NCBI GenBank assembly: GCA_002350525.1
Contig: DEFA01000043.1
Span: 33,553-43,065, forward strand
Direction of reading: 5' to 3'
Source of the DNA: Lachnospiraceae bacterium UBA2864
Lineage (GTDB): Bacteria > Bacillota > Clostridia > Lachnospirales > Lachnospiraceae
Length of the DNA: 9,513 nucleotides
The position numbers were made by a program, and so were the translations under genes. Of the stretch, positions 1 through 5,936 are shown one piece after another. Position 1 is the first letter of the stretch; every line of letters begins with the position of its first letter. The notes beneath the pieces are model-generated. The model did not search any database, was not told the origin of the DNA, and saw nothing but the letters and a program-made list of their open reading frames with translations.

Positions 1-1376
1 ACAGGAGCCTTGATAGGAACACCGGCTGCCATAAGTGCCATACATGAAGCACATACTGAAGCCTGTGATGTAGAACCGTTAGACTCAAATGTCTCGGATA
101 CCGCACGGATTGCATATGGGAATTCCTCCGGTGAAGGAAGAACAGGAACAAGTGCTCTCTCTGCAAGTGCACCATGTCCGATCTCTCTACGTCCCGGACC
201 ACGTGATACCTTTGTCTCACCTACTGAATAAGCAGGGAAGTTATAATGATGTATGTATCTCTTCTCTGTTACGAAAGGATCAAGTCCGTCAACCTTCTGA
301 GCCTCTGAAAGAGGTGCAAGTGTTACGATATCACAGATCTGTGTCTGTCCTCTTGTGAACATAGCCGAACCGTGAACTCTAGGAATAATATCAACTTCAG
401 CAGCAAGTGGTCTGATCTGGTCGATAGCACGTCCATCCGGTCTCTTATGATCTTTAAGGATCATCTTACGAACTGTCTTCTTCTGATACTGATATACGGC
501 ATCTTCAACATATCCGAGCCACTCTTCGTTCTCGGCATATCTTTCCTTGAACTGAGCCTTGATCTCGTCGATAGCCTTTTCTCTTGTCTGCTTATCATCT
601 GTGAATACAGCTGCTTCCATCTGCTCAGGAGTAACAACTGTCTTCATATCTTCAAACATAGCTTCAGGAACAGCACAGCTCTGATACTCGAACTTAGGCT
701 TTCCAACTTCTGCTACGATCTTGTCAATAAATGCGATAACTGTCTGATTGATCTCATGGCACTTGAAGATAGCTTCAAGCATCTTGTCTTCAGGAACGAT
801 ATTTGCTCCTGCTTCGATCATGATAACCTTCTCACGTGTAGAAGCAACTGTAAGCTGAAGATCAGATACAGCGTTCTGCTCCTGTGTCGGGTTAACTATA
901 AACTCGCCGTTGATAAGGCCCATCTGTGTTGTTGCACATGGTCCGTCAAACGGGATATCTGAGATAGATGTTACAAGTGCCGAACCGATCATGGCAACAA
1001 GCTCAGGTCTTGCGCATGGGTCTACTGAAAGTACAAGGTTATCAAGTGTAACATCATTACGAAGATCCTTAGGGAAAAGAGGTCTCATAGGACGGTCGAT
1101 AACTCTGGATGTAAGAACAGCATTCTCGCTTGCCTTACCTTCTCTCTTATTGAATCCTCCCGGAATCTTTCCTACAGAATACATCTTCTCTTCATACTCT
1201 ACTGAAAGAGGGAAGAAATCGATGCCTTCTCTCGGCTCTTTTGAAGCCGTAACTGTTGAAAGCACTACTGTATCACCATAGTGTACAAGTGCTGCTCCGT
1301 TTGCTTGCTTACCTACTCTGTCGATGTCAACTCTGAGAGTACGTCCGGCAAGCTCCATTTCATACTGTTTATACAT
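1..1376 (-). CDS. pnp: Polyribonucleotide nucleotidyltransferase (PNPase), N-terminal 458 codons; runs off the left edge
   Basis: PNPase is a phosphorolytic 3'-5' exoribonuclease that acts in mRNA decay. The reading frame starts at ATG 1376-1374, after an AAAGGAA ribosome binding site (1382-1388), and stays open to the window edge with two bases left over. Family signatures seen: FFPLSVEYEEKMYSVGKIPG at about residues 54-73, GGFNKREG at 73-80, SRVIDRPMRPLFP at 90-102 (first RNase PH domain), an alpha-helical linker at about 245-300, then the second RNase PH domain with KRPDGR (311-316), GRREIGHGALAERAL (395-409) and SNGSTSQASVCAS (432-444). The metal-binding aspartates, the rest of the second PH domain, and the KH and S1 domains lie beyond the window. 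It has its own promoter and a long structured leader just downstream of aroE-aroK. Identity is certain; it is cut only by the window edge. Confidence 0.97.
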   Translation of the reverse strand, partial: MYKQYEMELAGRTLRVDIDRVGKQANGAALVHYGDTVVLSTVTASKEPREGIDFFPLSVEYEEKMYSVGKIPGGFNKREGKASENAVLTSRVIDRPMRPLFPKDLRNDVTLDNLVLSVDPCARPELVAMIGSALVTSISDIPFDGPCATTQMGLINGEFIVNPTQEQNAVSDLQLTVASTREKVIMIEAGANIVPEDKMLEAIFKCHEINQTVIAFIDKIVAEVGKPKFEYQSCAVPEAMFEDMKTVVTPEQMEAAVFTDDKQTREKAIDEIKAQFKERYAENEEWLGYVEDAVYQYQKKTVRKMILKDHKRPDGRAIDQIRPLAAEVDIIPRVHGSAMFTRGQTQICDIVTLAPLSEAQKVDGLDPFVTEKRYIHHYNFPAYSVGETKVSRGPGRREIGHGALAERALVPVLPSPEEFPYAIRAVSETFESNGSTSQASVCASCMALMAAGVPIKAP

Positions 1377-1533
1377 GTTTGTTCCTTTCTGCGCTTTTCG
1401 CGCCAATGCAATTTTAGGATTGCACGTGATCCAAAGAACAGATCATGCCAAAGCGAAACAACTGAAAGCGGTCCTTTACCTTCGGGCAAAAGGCAGTTTT
1501 CAGTAGTCTCGATTCAGCCTCGCGCAATCCTAA
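1377..1533 (-). promoter_or_regulatory. Structured 5' leader of pnp, candidate cis-regulatory RNA
   Basis: About 155 nt lie between the predicted transcription start (near 1529-1531) and the pnp ATG. Read on the minus strand, the 5' end TTAGGATTGCGC (1533-1522) pairs with GTGCAATCCTAA (1425-1414): 12 positions, one of them G-U, though the outermost two depend on the exact start. Inside is a stem-loop with outer arms ACTGAAA (1504-1498) and TTTCAGT (1467-1461) and inner arms CCTTT/AAAGG capped by CC-CGAA-GG. The segment 1424-1419 can instead form a local hairpin, TGCAAT-CCTAAA-ATTGCA (1424-1407), which excludes the closing helix. A third hairpin, GCGC-GAAAA-GCGC (1403-1391), ends just before the ribosome binding site. 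In E. coli the pnp leader is an RNase III-processed stem-loop used for autoregulation. A similar role here is inference; no known RNA family was recognised. Confidence 0.6.
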
Positions 1534-1535
1534 TT

Positions 1536-1564
1536 ATTTTAGCATAATGAAAAACTTGTTTCAA
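1536..1564 (-). promoter_or_regulatory. pnp promoter (extended -10, sigma-A type)
   Basis: On the minus strand: -35 TTGAAA (1564-1559), 17-bp spacer, -10 TAAAAT (1541-1536), with TGC directly before the -10 (extended -10). The -35 begins seven bases after the aroE-aroK stop codon, so pnp can be transcribed independently of the gene upstream. Confidence 0.8.
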
Positions 1565-1571
1565 TGCCCAT

Positions 1572-3008
1572 TTACGAGATATATTTACTTACTTCATCTA
1601 CTATATCCTTTACCGTCCTGCCGTCGGTGTCTATGCGATGATCGGCAGTACGCATGTAAGCGTGATATCTGATTTCCAGCATATTTACTATCTTTTCCTT
1701 AAGCTTCTCCTCCGATTCCGAGTCAAGAAGCGGACGGCCCGTATCTCCCTTAACTCTGTTAAAGGTCTCTTCAGGTGAAGCATATAGATAGAATACGCTT
1801 CCCGTTTCCTTGAGAAGCTCTGCATTTTCATCGCGGAGTACCGCACCGCCTCCCGTGGAGATCACGGTGTTATAGCAGTTCTCTCTCAAAGCCCTTACTG
1901 CCTCGGTCTCAATATCTCTGAATCCTGATTCACCGCTCTCGGCAAAAATCTCCGGTATGGTTCTTCCTTCTTTTTCGACAATATAATCATCCGTATCTAT
2001 GAAGTCCATGCCGAGAGTTTCGGCAAGACGCTTTCCGACAGTGCTTTTTCCGGCACCCATATATCCGGTAAGGATTATATTGTCACCGTATATGGCTTTG
2101 CAGAGACTTATACGTGTGTGGTTTATAACAGCATCCGAAAGCTTTGTATCCATCCAAAGCTGATATGCTATGATACCCTGATAGAGAAGCATCATAAGTC
2201 CGTTGTCACAAGGCACTCCCAGTTCTTCCATTTTCTTTGTAAAAGGTGTCTCGGCAGGATTATATACCAGATCGAAGCCATAGGAAGCAAGGCCGTAAAG
2301 TTCATCGTCATCCACGAGAAGTCCGTCACCCTCCTTAAGTCCGAGCGATGTACACTGGAAGAACAGATTATTACCGTCCTTCTTGATTGACTGCTTTATC
2401 TCTCCTACTCCATCAACACTTACGGGATATATCTTCTTATCGGCAGAATCATCATCAGAGAATACACTGTTCATCTCAACAGCAAGCACCCCGGCCTTAT
2501 CATAGGAACGGTTTACAAGATATACTCTTTCGGCACCGTAATTAATGAGCATCGCAAGCACAGCCCTTGCCGCACCGCCCGCGCCGAGAACAACTGCCGT
2601 CGAGCCTTCTACCTTAACATCCTTCTTTCGGAGCGCCGTATAGAGTCCGGGCATATCCGTATTATAGCCTTTATAACCCGATTCCGTTCTTACAAGAGTA
2701 TTAACGGCACCTATCTTCTCTGCCAGCGGATCTATATCAGAAAGATACGGGATTACATCAGACTTATAAGGAACCGTAACATTGAAGCCCCGAATATTAA
2801 GTTTATAGGCTCCTCGGACTACGTTCTCTAATCCCTCTTTATCGCATGGTGCATCTTCATCAGGTCCATATACATGAAAAGGTACATAGACTGCATTCCT
2901 TCCGGTCTCCAGGCTGATCGTATTATGGATCACCGGAGAAAGTGTGTGCTCTATCGGATGACCGATTATTCCTATTACATTTGTCCTACCATTAATATCC
3001 AGGCTCAT
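1572..3008 (-). CDS. Bifunctional shikimate dehydrogenase / shikimate kinase (AroE-AroK fusion)
   Basis: This single 478-residue protein carries two consecutive shikimate-pathway enzymes: NADPH-dependent reduction of 3-dehydroshikimate to shikimate, then ATP-dependent 3-phosphorylation. AroE part (about 8-300): TLSPVIHN (22-29) and NVTVPYK with catalytic Lys82, NTD with Asp118, the nucleotide-binding GAGGAARA (142-149), NRS (166-168, NADP-type), and YQG near 276-279. AroK part (about 308-478): P-loop GYMGAGKST (315-323), DTDD (338-341), FR at 363-364 (shikimate-binding Arg), STGGGAV (384-390), lid GRPLL (424-428) and Arg447. All key residues of both halves are present, so both activities are expected. 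Start ATG 3008 follows GAGGTG at good spacing. It sits between the rpsO terminator and the pnp promoter, with no terminator before pnp. No clear promoter was found at 3009-3067; a small CTGT-CGGTA-ACAG hairpin lies there. Confidence 0.96.
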   Translation of the reverse strand: MSLDINGRTNVIGIIGHPIEHTLSPVIHNTISLETGRNAVYVPFHVYGPDEDAPCDKEGLENVVRGAYKLNIRGFNVTVPYKSDVIPYLSDIDPLAEKIGAVNTLVRTESGYKGYNTDMPGLYTALRKKDVKVEGSTAVVLGAGGAARAVLAMLINYGAERVYLVNRSYDKAGVLAVEMNSVFSDDDSADKKIYPVSVDGVGEIKQSIKKDGNNLFFQCTSLGLKEGDGLLVDDDELYGLASYGFDLVYNPAETPFTKKMEELGVPCDNGLMMLLYQGIIAYQLWMDTKLSDAVINHTRISLCKAIYGDNIILTGYMGAGKSTVGKRLAETLGMDFIDTDDYIVEKEGRTIPEIFAESGESGFRDIETEAVRALRENCYNTVISTGGGAVLRDENAELLKETGSVFYLYASPEETFNRVKGDTGRPLLDSESEEKLKEKIVNMLEIRYHAYMRTADHRIDTDGRTVKDIVDEVSKYIS

Positions 3009-3067
3009 ATTTCCACCTCACATATTCTCATAAGCTGTTACCGACAGGCTTCACGGGTAAATAAACG

Positions 3068-3094
3068 ATAAAAGGCATGCACATAGTGCATGCC
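3068..3094 (-). terminator. Rho-independent terminator of rpsO
   Basis: On the minus strand, GGCATGCAC (3094-3086), loop TAT, and GTGCATGCC (3082-3074) form a perfect 9-bp stem followed by TTTTAT. It lies 15 bases after the rpsO stop codon and separates rpsO from aroE-aroK. Confidence 0.9.
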
Positions 3095-3109
3095 CTGAAT
3101 CTCATTAAA

Positions 3110-3376
3110 TTATTTACGAAGACCAAGCTTCTGGATGATTGCTCTGTAACGCTCAATATCCTTTGACTTAAGATATGCAAGCATATTTCTTCTCTGACCT
3201 ACCATCTTAAGAAGACCTCTTCTTGAATGATAGTCATTTGGATGAGCCTTGAAATGCTCGTTAAGGTCGTTGATTCTTGCTGTAAGAATAGCTACCTGTA
3301 CTTCAGGTGAACCTGTGTCGCCTTCCTTAAGACCATACTTAGCAACAATCTCTTCCTTCATTTCCTTAGTAATCAT
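3110..3376 (-). CDS. rpsO: 30S ribosomal protein S15
   Basis: S15 is a primary 16S rRNA-binding protein of the small-subunit platform. The 88-residue product has the usual family length and four-helix character. Diagnostic stretches are GDTGSPEVQVAILTARI (residues 19-35), the rRNA-binding HSRRGLLKMVGQRR (50-63) and LKSKDIERYRAIIQKLGLRK at the C-terminus. Start ATG 3376 is preceded by a perfect AGGAGGT (3384-3390) with a 7-base spacer. Arginine codons are AGA or CGT, as expected for a highly expressed gene in this kind of genome. The gene forms a compact unit with its own consensus promoter, a structured leader and a hairpin terminator. In many bacteria rpsO is followed directly by pnp; here aroE-aroK stands between them. 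Confidence 0.98.
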   Translation of the reverse strand: MITKEMKEEIVAKYGLKEGDTGSPEVQVAILTARINDLNEHFKAHPNDYHSRRGLLKMVGQRRNMLAYLKSKDIERYRAIIQKLGLRK

Positions 3377-3469
3377 TGGTTTTACCTCCTGTTTTTATAA
3401 TGCTCCGTTCGCCGGGTCACGGTCGGAGTCGTCCTTTGACTAAGCGACGGAATATACCCTTTTCGGGTC
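3377..3469 (-). promoter_or_regulatory. rpsO leader RNA, candidate S15 autoregulatory element
   Basis: The leader of about 92 nt folds, on the minus strand, into a hairpin ACCC-GAAAA-GGGT (3468-3456), then a closing helix TCCGTCGC (3451-3444) paired with GCGAACGGA (3412-3404, one bulged A). The closing helix encloses AGTC/GACT (3441-3438 with 3430-3427) and a weaker CCG/CGG hairpin (3426-3424 with 3414-3412, whose last base overlaps the closing helix). A closing stem with two inner arms resembles a three-way junction. S15 binds a three-way junction in 16S rRNA and known S15 leader RNAs imitate such sites. The fold is visible; S15 binding is inferred. Confidence 0.55.
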
Positions 3470-3475
3470 AGTGTT

Positions 3476-3504
3476 ATTCTACACACATGAAGGCCGGGTG
3501 TCAA
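3476..3504 (-). promoter_or_regulatory. rpsO promoter (sigma-A consensus)
   Basis: On the minus strand: -35 TTGACA (3504-3499), 17-bp spacer, -10 TAGAAT (3481-3476). Transcription is predicted to start near 3469. Confidence 0.88.
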
Positions 3505-3546
3505 GGAGATTTTTCTTCCTGTTTCACCGGAGATTTTTGTCTCCTT
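3503..3546 (-). repeat. Direct repeat AAAAATCTCC with a small hairpin between tRNA-Pro and rpsO
   Basis: On the minus strand AAAAATCTCC occurs twice, at 3538-3529 and 3514-3505, 24 bases apart. GGAGA at 3544-3540 can pair with the TCTCC of the first copy (loop CAAAAA), or, as AAGGAGA (3546-3540), with TCTCCTT of the second copy (3509-3503), which overlaps the rpsO -35. There is no T-run after either hairpin, so it is a poor intrinsic terminator. It may be a tRNA trailer structure or a regulator site. Confidence 0.4.
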
Positions 3547-3568
3547 CACAGTCTTTTATGTATGTAAT

Positions 3569-3641
3569 TCGGAATGACAAGACTCGAACTTGCGACCTCT
3601 AGACCCCCAGTCTAGCGTTCTACCACCTGAACTACATCCCG
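3569..3641 (-). tRNA. tRNA-Pro, anticodon GGG
   Basis: The minus strand folds into a complete cloverleaf of 73 nt. Acceptor CGGGATG pairs with CATTCCG (one G-U), discriminator A is at 3569. The D arm is GTTC-AGGTGGTA-GAAC. The anticodon arm is CTAGA-CTGGGGG-TCTAG, which places GGG at positions 34-36 with G37, typical of proline tRNAs. The variable loop is AGGTC and the T arm is GCAAG-TTCGAGT-CTTGT. No CCA is encoded, so it must be added enzymatically. The 5' end lies a few bases after the aroC terminator. No convincing own promoter was found, so expression may come from readthrough or from a promoter inside the 3' end of aroC. Confidence 0.96.
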
Positions 3642-3642
3642 T

Positions 3643-3676
3643 TTATAAAACCGTCGGTTTATATATACCGGCAGTT
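3643..3676 (-). terminator. Probable intrinsic terminator of aroC, just upstream of tRNA-Pro
   Basis: On the minus strand AACTGCCGGT (3676-3667) pairs with ACCGACGGTT (3658-3649), 10 positions with one mismatch and one T-G, around an 8-nt AT-rich loop, followed by TTATAAA. It begins two bases after the aroC stop codon. The T-run is short, so it may be leaky, which would allow tRNA-Pro transcription. Confidence 0.6.
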
Positions 3677-3678
3677 AA

Positions 3679-4782
3679 TTACTTATCATTATAAACTTTT
3701 GCAACATCACCGAATCTGCTGAGATTTCCTTTCAGAAGAAGATCCGCTATGCTGAAAGCTACCATTGATTCAACCACAACTACAGCTCTCGGAGCTATTA
3801 TAGGATCGTGTCTTCCTTTGATCTCTATTACAGTATCTTCATGAGATGAGGTTACTGTCCTCTGAGATCTGTATATAGACGGTGTCGGCTTAACAGCCGC
3901 TCTGACTATTATATCACTTCCGTCACTCATACCGCCCAGGATTCCTCCCGAATGGTTTGTCTCTTTCTCTATCCTGCCGTCTCTCATAACGAAAACATCG
4001 TTATTATCTGAACCTGTCGATCGGCTCACCTGTTTTCCGTCACCTATCTCAACGGATTTAACAGCACCTACCGACATGACGCCGGCAGCTATACGTGCAT
4101 CAAGCTTATCGAATACCGGCTCGCCGATTCCGGCCTTTAGTCCCGATACTATGCATTCGATTTCTGCCCCCGAAGAATTCTTCTCTTCTATAAGCTTCTT
4201 CAGATATCCCTCTGCCGAAGCTGCAGCAAGCGCATCAGGCATGTAGAGGCTGTTTCTCGTAATCTCTTTTTCATCGAAATTATTGTAATCTATTTCAATG
4301 TCGCCGATCTGTCTTACATAACAAAGTACCTTTACGCCAAGCTCCGAAAGGATTTTCTCAGCTACAGCACCTGCCATAACTCGGCCTATCGTCTCTCTTC
4401 CGGAAGATCTTCCGCCACCTCTGTGATCGCGAATACCGAACTTCACATCGAATCCATAATCCGCATGTCCTGGTCTGTAAACATTCTCAAGATCACTGTA
4501 ATCCTTTGAAAGTTGTGATGTATTATGCACTAACATTGAAATCGGTGTTCCCAAAGTTTTGCCTTCGAAAACACCCGATAATATGGAAACCGCATCGGCT
4601 TCCGATCTTTTAGTTGTGAATTCTGATTGTCCCGGACGTCTTCTGTCCAGGAAACTCTGTACGTATTCCTCTGAAATATCAAGTCCCGCAGGGCATCCGT
4701 CTATAACGGCACCGAGTGCGGCTCCATGAGACTCTCCCCATGTCGTAACCTTTAATATATCGCCAAATATCGATCCGGCCAT
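3679..4782 (-). CDS. aroC: Chorismate synthase
   Basis: AroC converts 5-enolpyruvylshikimate-3-phosphate to chorismate, the last step of the common aromatic pathway, using reduced FMN. The 367-residue product begins MAGSIFGDILKVTTWGESHG, the classic N-terminus. Further hallmarks are RRPGQSEFTTKRSEAD (about 48-63), TLGTPISMLVHN (76-87), RPGHADYGFDVKFGIRDHRGG (103-123), SSGRETIGRVMAGAVA (126-141) and SGGILGGMSDG near 300-310, followed by the conserved R.D..I.PRA.VV.E end. I chose ATG 4782, with GAGG seven bases upstream; the frame is open further upstream to 4890, but that extension would overlap the end of xerD and is not family-like. It follows xerD by 67 bp, probably in one transcript, with a terminator behind it. 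It supplies the reaction two steps after the kinase half of the nearby AroE-AroK protein. Confidence 0.97.
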   Translation of the reverse strand: MAGSIFGDILKVTTWGESHGAALGAVIDGCPAGLDISEEYVQSFLDRRRPGQSEFTTKRSEADAVSILSGVFEGKTLGTPISMLVHNTSQLSKDYSDLENVYRPGHADYGFDVKFGIRDHRGGGRSSGRETIGRVMAGAVAEKILSELGVKVLCYVRQIGDIEIDYNNFDEKEITRNSLYMPDALAAASAEGYLKKLIEEKNSSGAEIECIVSGLKAGIGEPVFDKLDARIAAGVMSVGAVKSVEIGDGKQVSRSTGSDNNDVFVMRDGRIEKETNHSGGILGGMSDGSDIIVRAAVKPTPSIYRSQRTVTSSHEDTVIEIKGRHDPIIAPRAVVVVESMVAFSIADLLLKGNLSRFGDVAKVYNDK

Positions 4783-4849
4783 TGTAAAACCTCGTAAAAC
4801 TCTAATTCGTAAATGTATCGCTATCCAACGTATCGCTGAATAGTTGTCC

Positions 4850-5740
4850 TTACCTCGAAGCCATGGCTGCTCTCGGATGAGCTTTGTCATAGACTTCCTT
4901 AAGTCTGCTCGACTTACCCTTCAGATAAACCTGAGTCGTTGATATATCACTGTGCCCAAGCATCTCCTGAAGACTTCTTAAATCCGCGCCGTTATTAACC
5001 ATATGAGTAGCAAAACTGTGTCTGATCATATGCGGTGTGATATCCTTTTCTATTCCCGCTTTCTTGGCATAAGCCTTGAGAAGCTTCCAGAATCCCTGTC
5101 TCGACATCTGGCCGCCCTTTACATTTGTAAAGAGATATTCCTGATCGTCACACATAACAGGTCTTACATCCGTAAGATACTTTGAAAGTGCGTACTTTGC
5201 TGCATTTTCAATAGGGATCATTCTCGACTTGTTGCCGTCATGGCATTCGATAAATCCCATCTGAAGATTAACATCAGTAACCTTAAGTGATATGAGCTCC
5301 GTAACTCTGAGTCCCGTTGCATAGAGGAGCTCAAGCATAGCTTTATCTCTGATTTCCTTCGGCGAATCACCGACAGGCTGATCCAGAAGCGCACTGACCT
5401 CTTCAATAGTGAGGGTATCGGGGACCTTCTTCTCGACCTTTGGAGGATGGATACCTTCGGCAGGATTACCGCTGATCTTTCCTCTTTCAAGAAGATAAAT
5501 GAAAAAAGACCTGATGCTGGCAATATTTCTGGAAACAGTTGCCGAACTGAAGTCACCATTCTCGAGGCTGAGTACGTACGAACGTACCAAAGTAGAATTG
5601 ATATCCTTAACGGATGTCACTCCTTTGCCCGCAAGATAATCCTTCAGCTTAATCAGATCTCTCCTATAGGATTGAATAGTGTTATTACTGCTGTGCTTTG
5701 ATCCCTGCAGATATTCAATATATCCGTCAATTTCTGTCAT
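4850..5740 (-). CDS. xerD: Tyrosine recombinase XerD (chromosome dimer resolution)
   Basis: XerD-type recombinases resolve chromosome dimers at dif sites. The N-terminal SAM-like core-binding domain covers about residues 1-90, and the catalytic domain about 100-296. Counting from ATG 5740 (296 residues): Arg145 in ATGLRVTEL, His237 and Arg240 in HMIRHSF, His263 in LGHSDISTTQ, and the nucleophile Tyr272 in TQVYL. The beta-hairpin that normally reads GKGNKER reads HDGNKSR here, so the usual catalytic Lys position is Asp168; Lys171 lies three residues on. The frame is open to a TTG at 5761, but ATG 5740 fits the family length; GTG 5743 is also possible, with GGAGAGG upstream. It has its own promoter and is probably cotranscribed with aroC. 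XerC and XerD are hard to separate; LRDKAML-like and QVYLKG features favour XerD. Confidence 0.92.
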   Translation of the reverse strand: MTEIDGYIEYLQGSKHSSNNTIQSYRRDLIKLKDYLAGKGVTSVKDINSTLVRSYVLSLENGDFSSATVSRNIASIRSFFIYLLERGKISGNPAEGIHPPKVEKKVPDTLTIEEVSALLDQPVGDSPKEIRDKAMLELLYATGLRVTELISLKVTDVNLQMGFIECHDGNKSRMIPIENAAKYALSKYLTDVRPVMCDDQEYLFTNVKGGQMSRQGFWKLLKAYAKKAGIEKDITPHMIRHSFATHMVNNGADLRSLQEMLGHSDISTTQVYLKGKSSRLKEVYDKAHPRAAMASR

Positions 5741-5783
5741 CACTTCACTAACCCTCTCCAAGTTTATAAAGTCGCGTAGGATT

Positions 5784-5812
5784 AGTATACTGTTTAATTA
5801 ACATAATTTCAA
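5784..5812 (-). promoter_or_regulatory. xerD-aroC promoter (near consensus)
   Basis: On the minus strand: -35 TTGAAA (5812-5807), 17-bp AT-rich spacer, -10 TATACT (5789-5784). The predicted start near 5777 gives a leader of about 36 nt. Confidence 0.85.
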
Positions 5813-5863
5813 CCAGAATTTTTTATGTAAATCTGCCGTCGAGCCTTGATTTTATTGGGTTTA

Positions 5864-5936
5864 TGCAAAATGATGACCATTGCATGTATGGTTTACACAA
5901 TATCTTGTGTTAAAATTTTTTTAACAAAATTTTAAC
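5864..5936. repeat. Cluster of inverted repeats between the Nudix gene and xerD
   Basis: Several perfect small dyads are packed together. TGCAA (5864-5868) with TTGCA (5880-5884). ACCAT (5876-5880) with ATGGT (5888-5892). ACACAA-TATC-TTGTGT (5895-5910). GTTAAAATTT (5909-5918) with AAATTTTAAC (5927-5936), which overlaps the last codons and stop of the Nudix gene. None has a GC-rich stem followed by a T-run, so a classical terminator is unlikely. They lie 50-125 bp upstream of the xerD -35 and could be protein-binding sites. Confidence 0.4.

Noticed and set aside
372..962. 196-codon plus-strand open frame near the left edge
   Set aside because: It lies opposite pnp, whose conserved protein motifs fill the minus strand throughout; the plus product has no recognisable domain.
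4783..4849. Repeats AGCGATAC (twice) and GTTTTAC (twice) in the xerD-aroC gap
   Set aside because: They are short and imperfectly placed, with no dyad and no promoter match; probably chance.
4783..4890. In-frame 36-residue N-terminal extension of aroC that overlaps xerD
   Set aside because: Chorismate synthases start at the MAGSIFGDILK-type sequence, and a ribosome binding site lies before ATG 4782. The extension has no family similarity.
5741..5761. TTG start giving xerD seven extra residues
   Set aside because: The extra residues overlap the GGAGAGG ribosome binding site, and the length from ATG 5740 matches XerD better.
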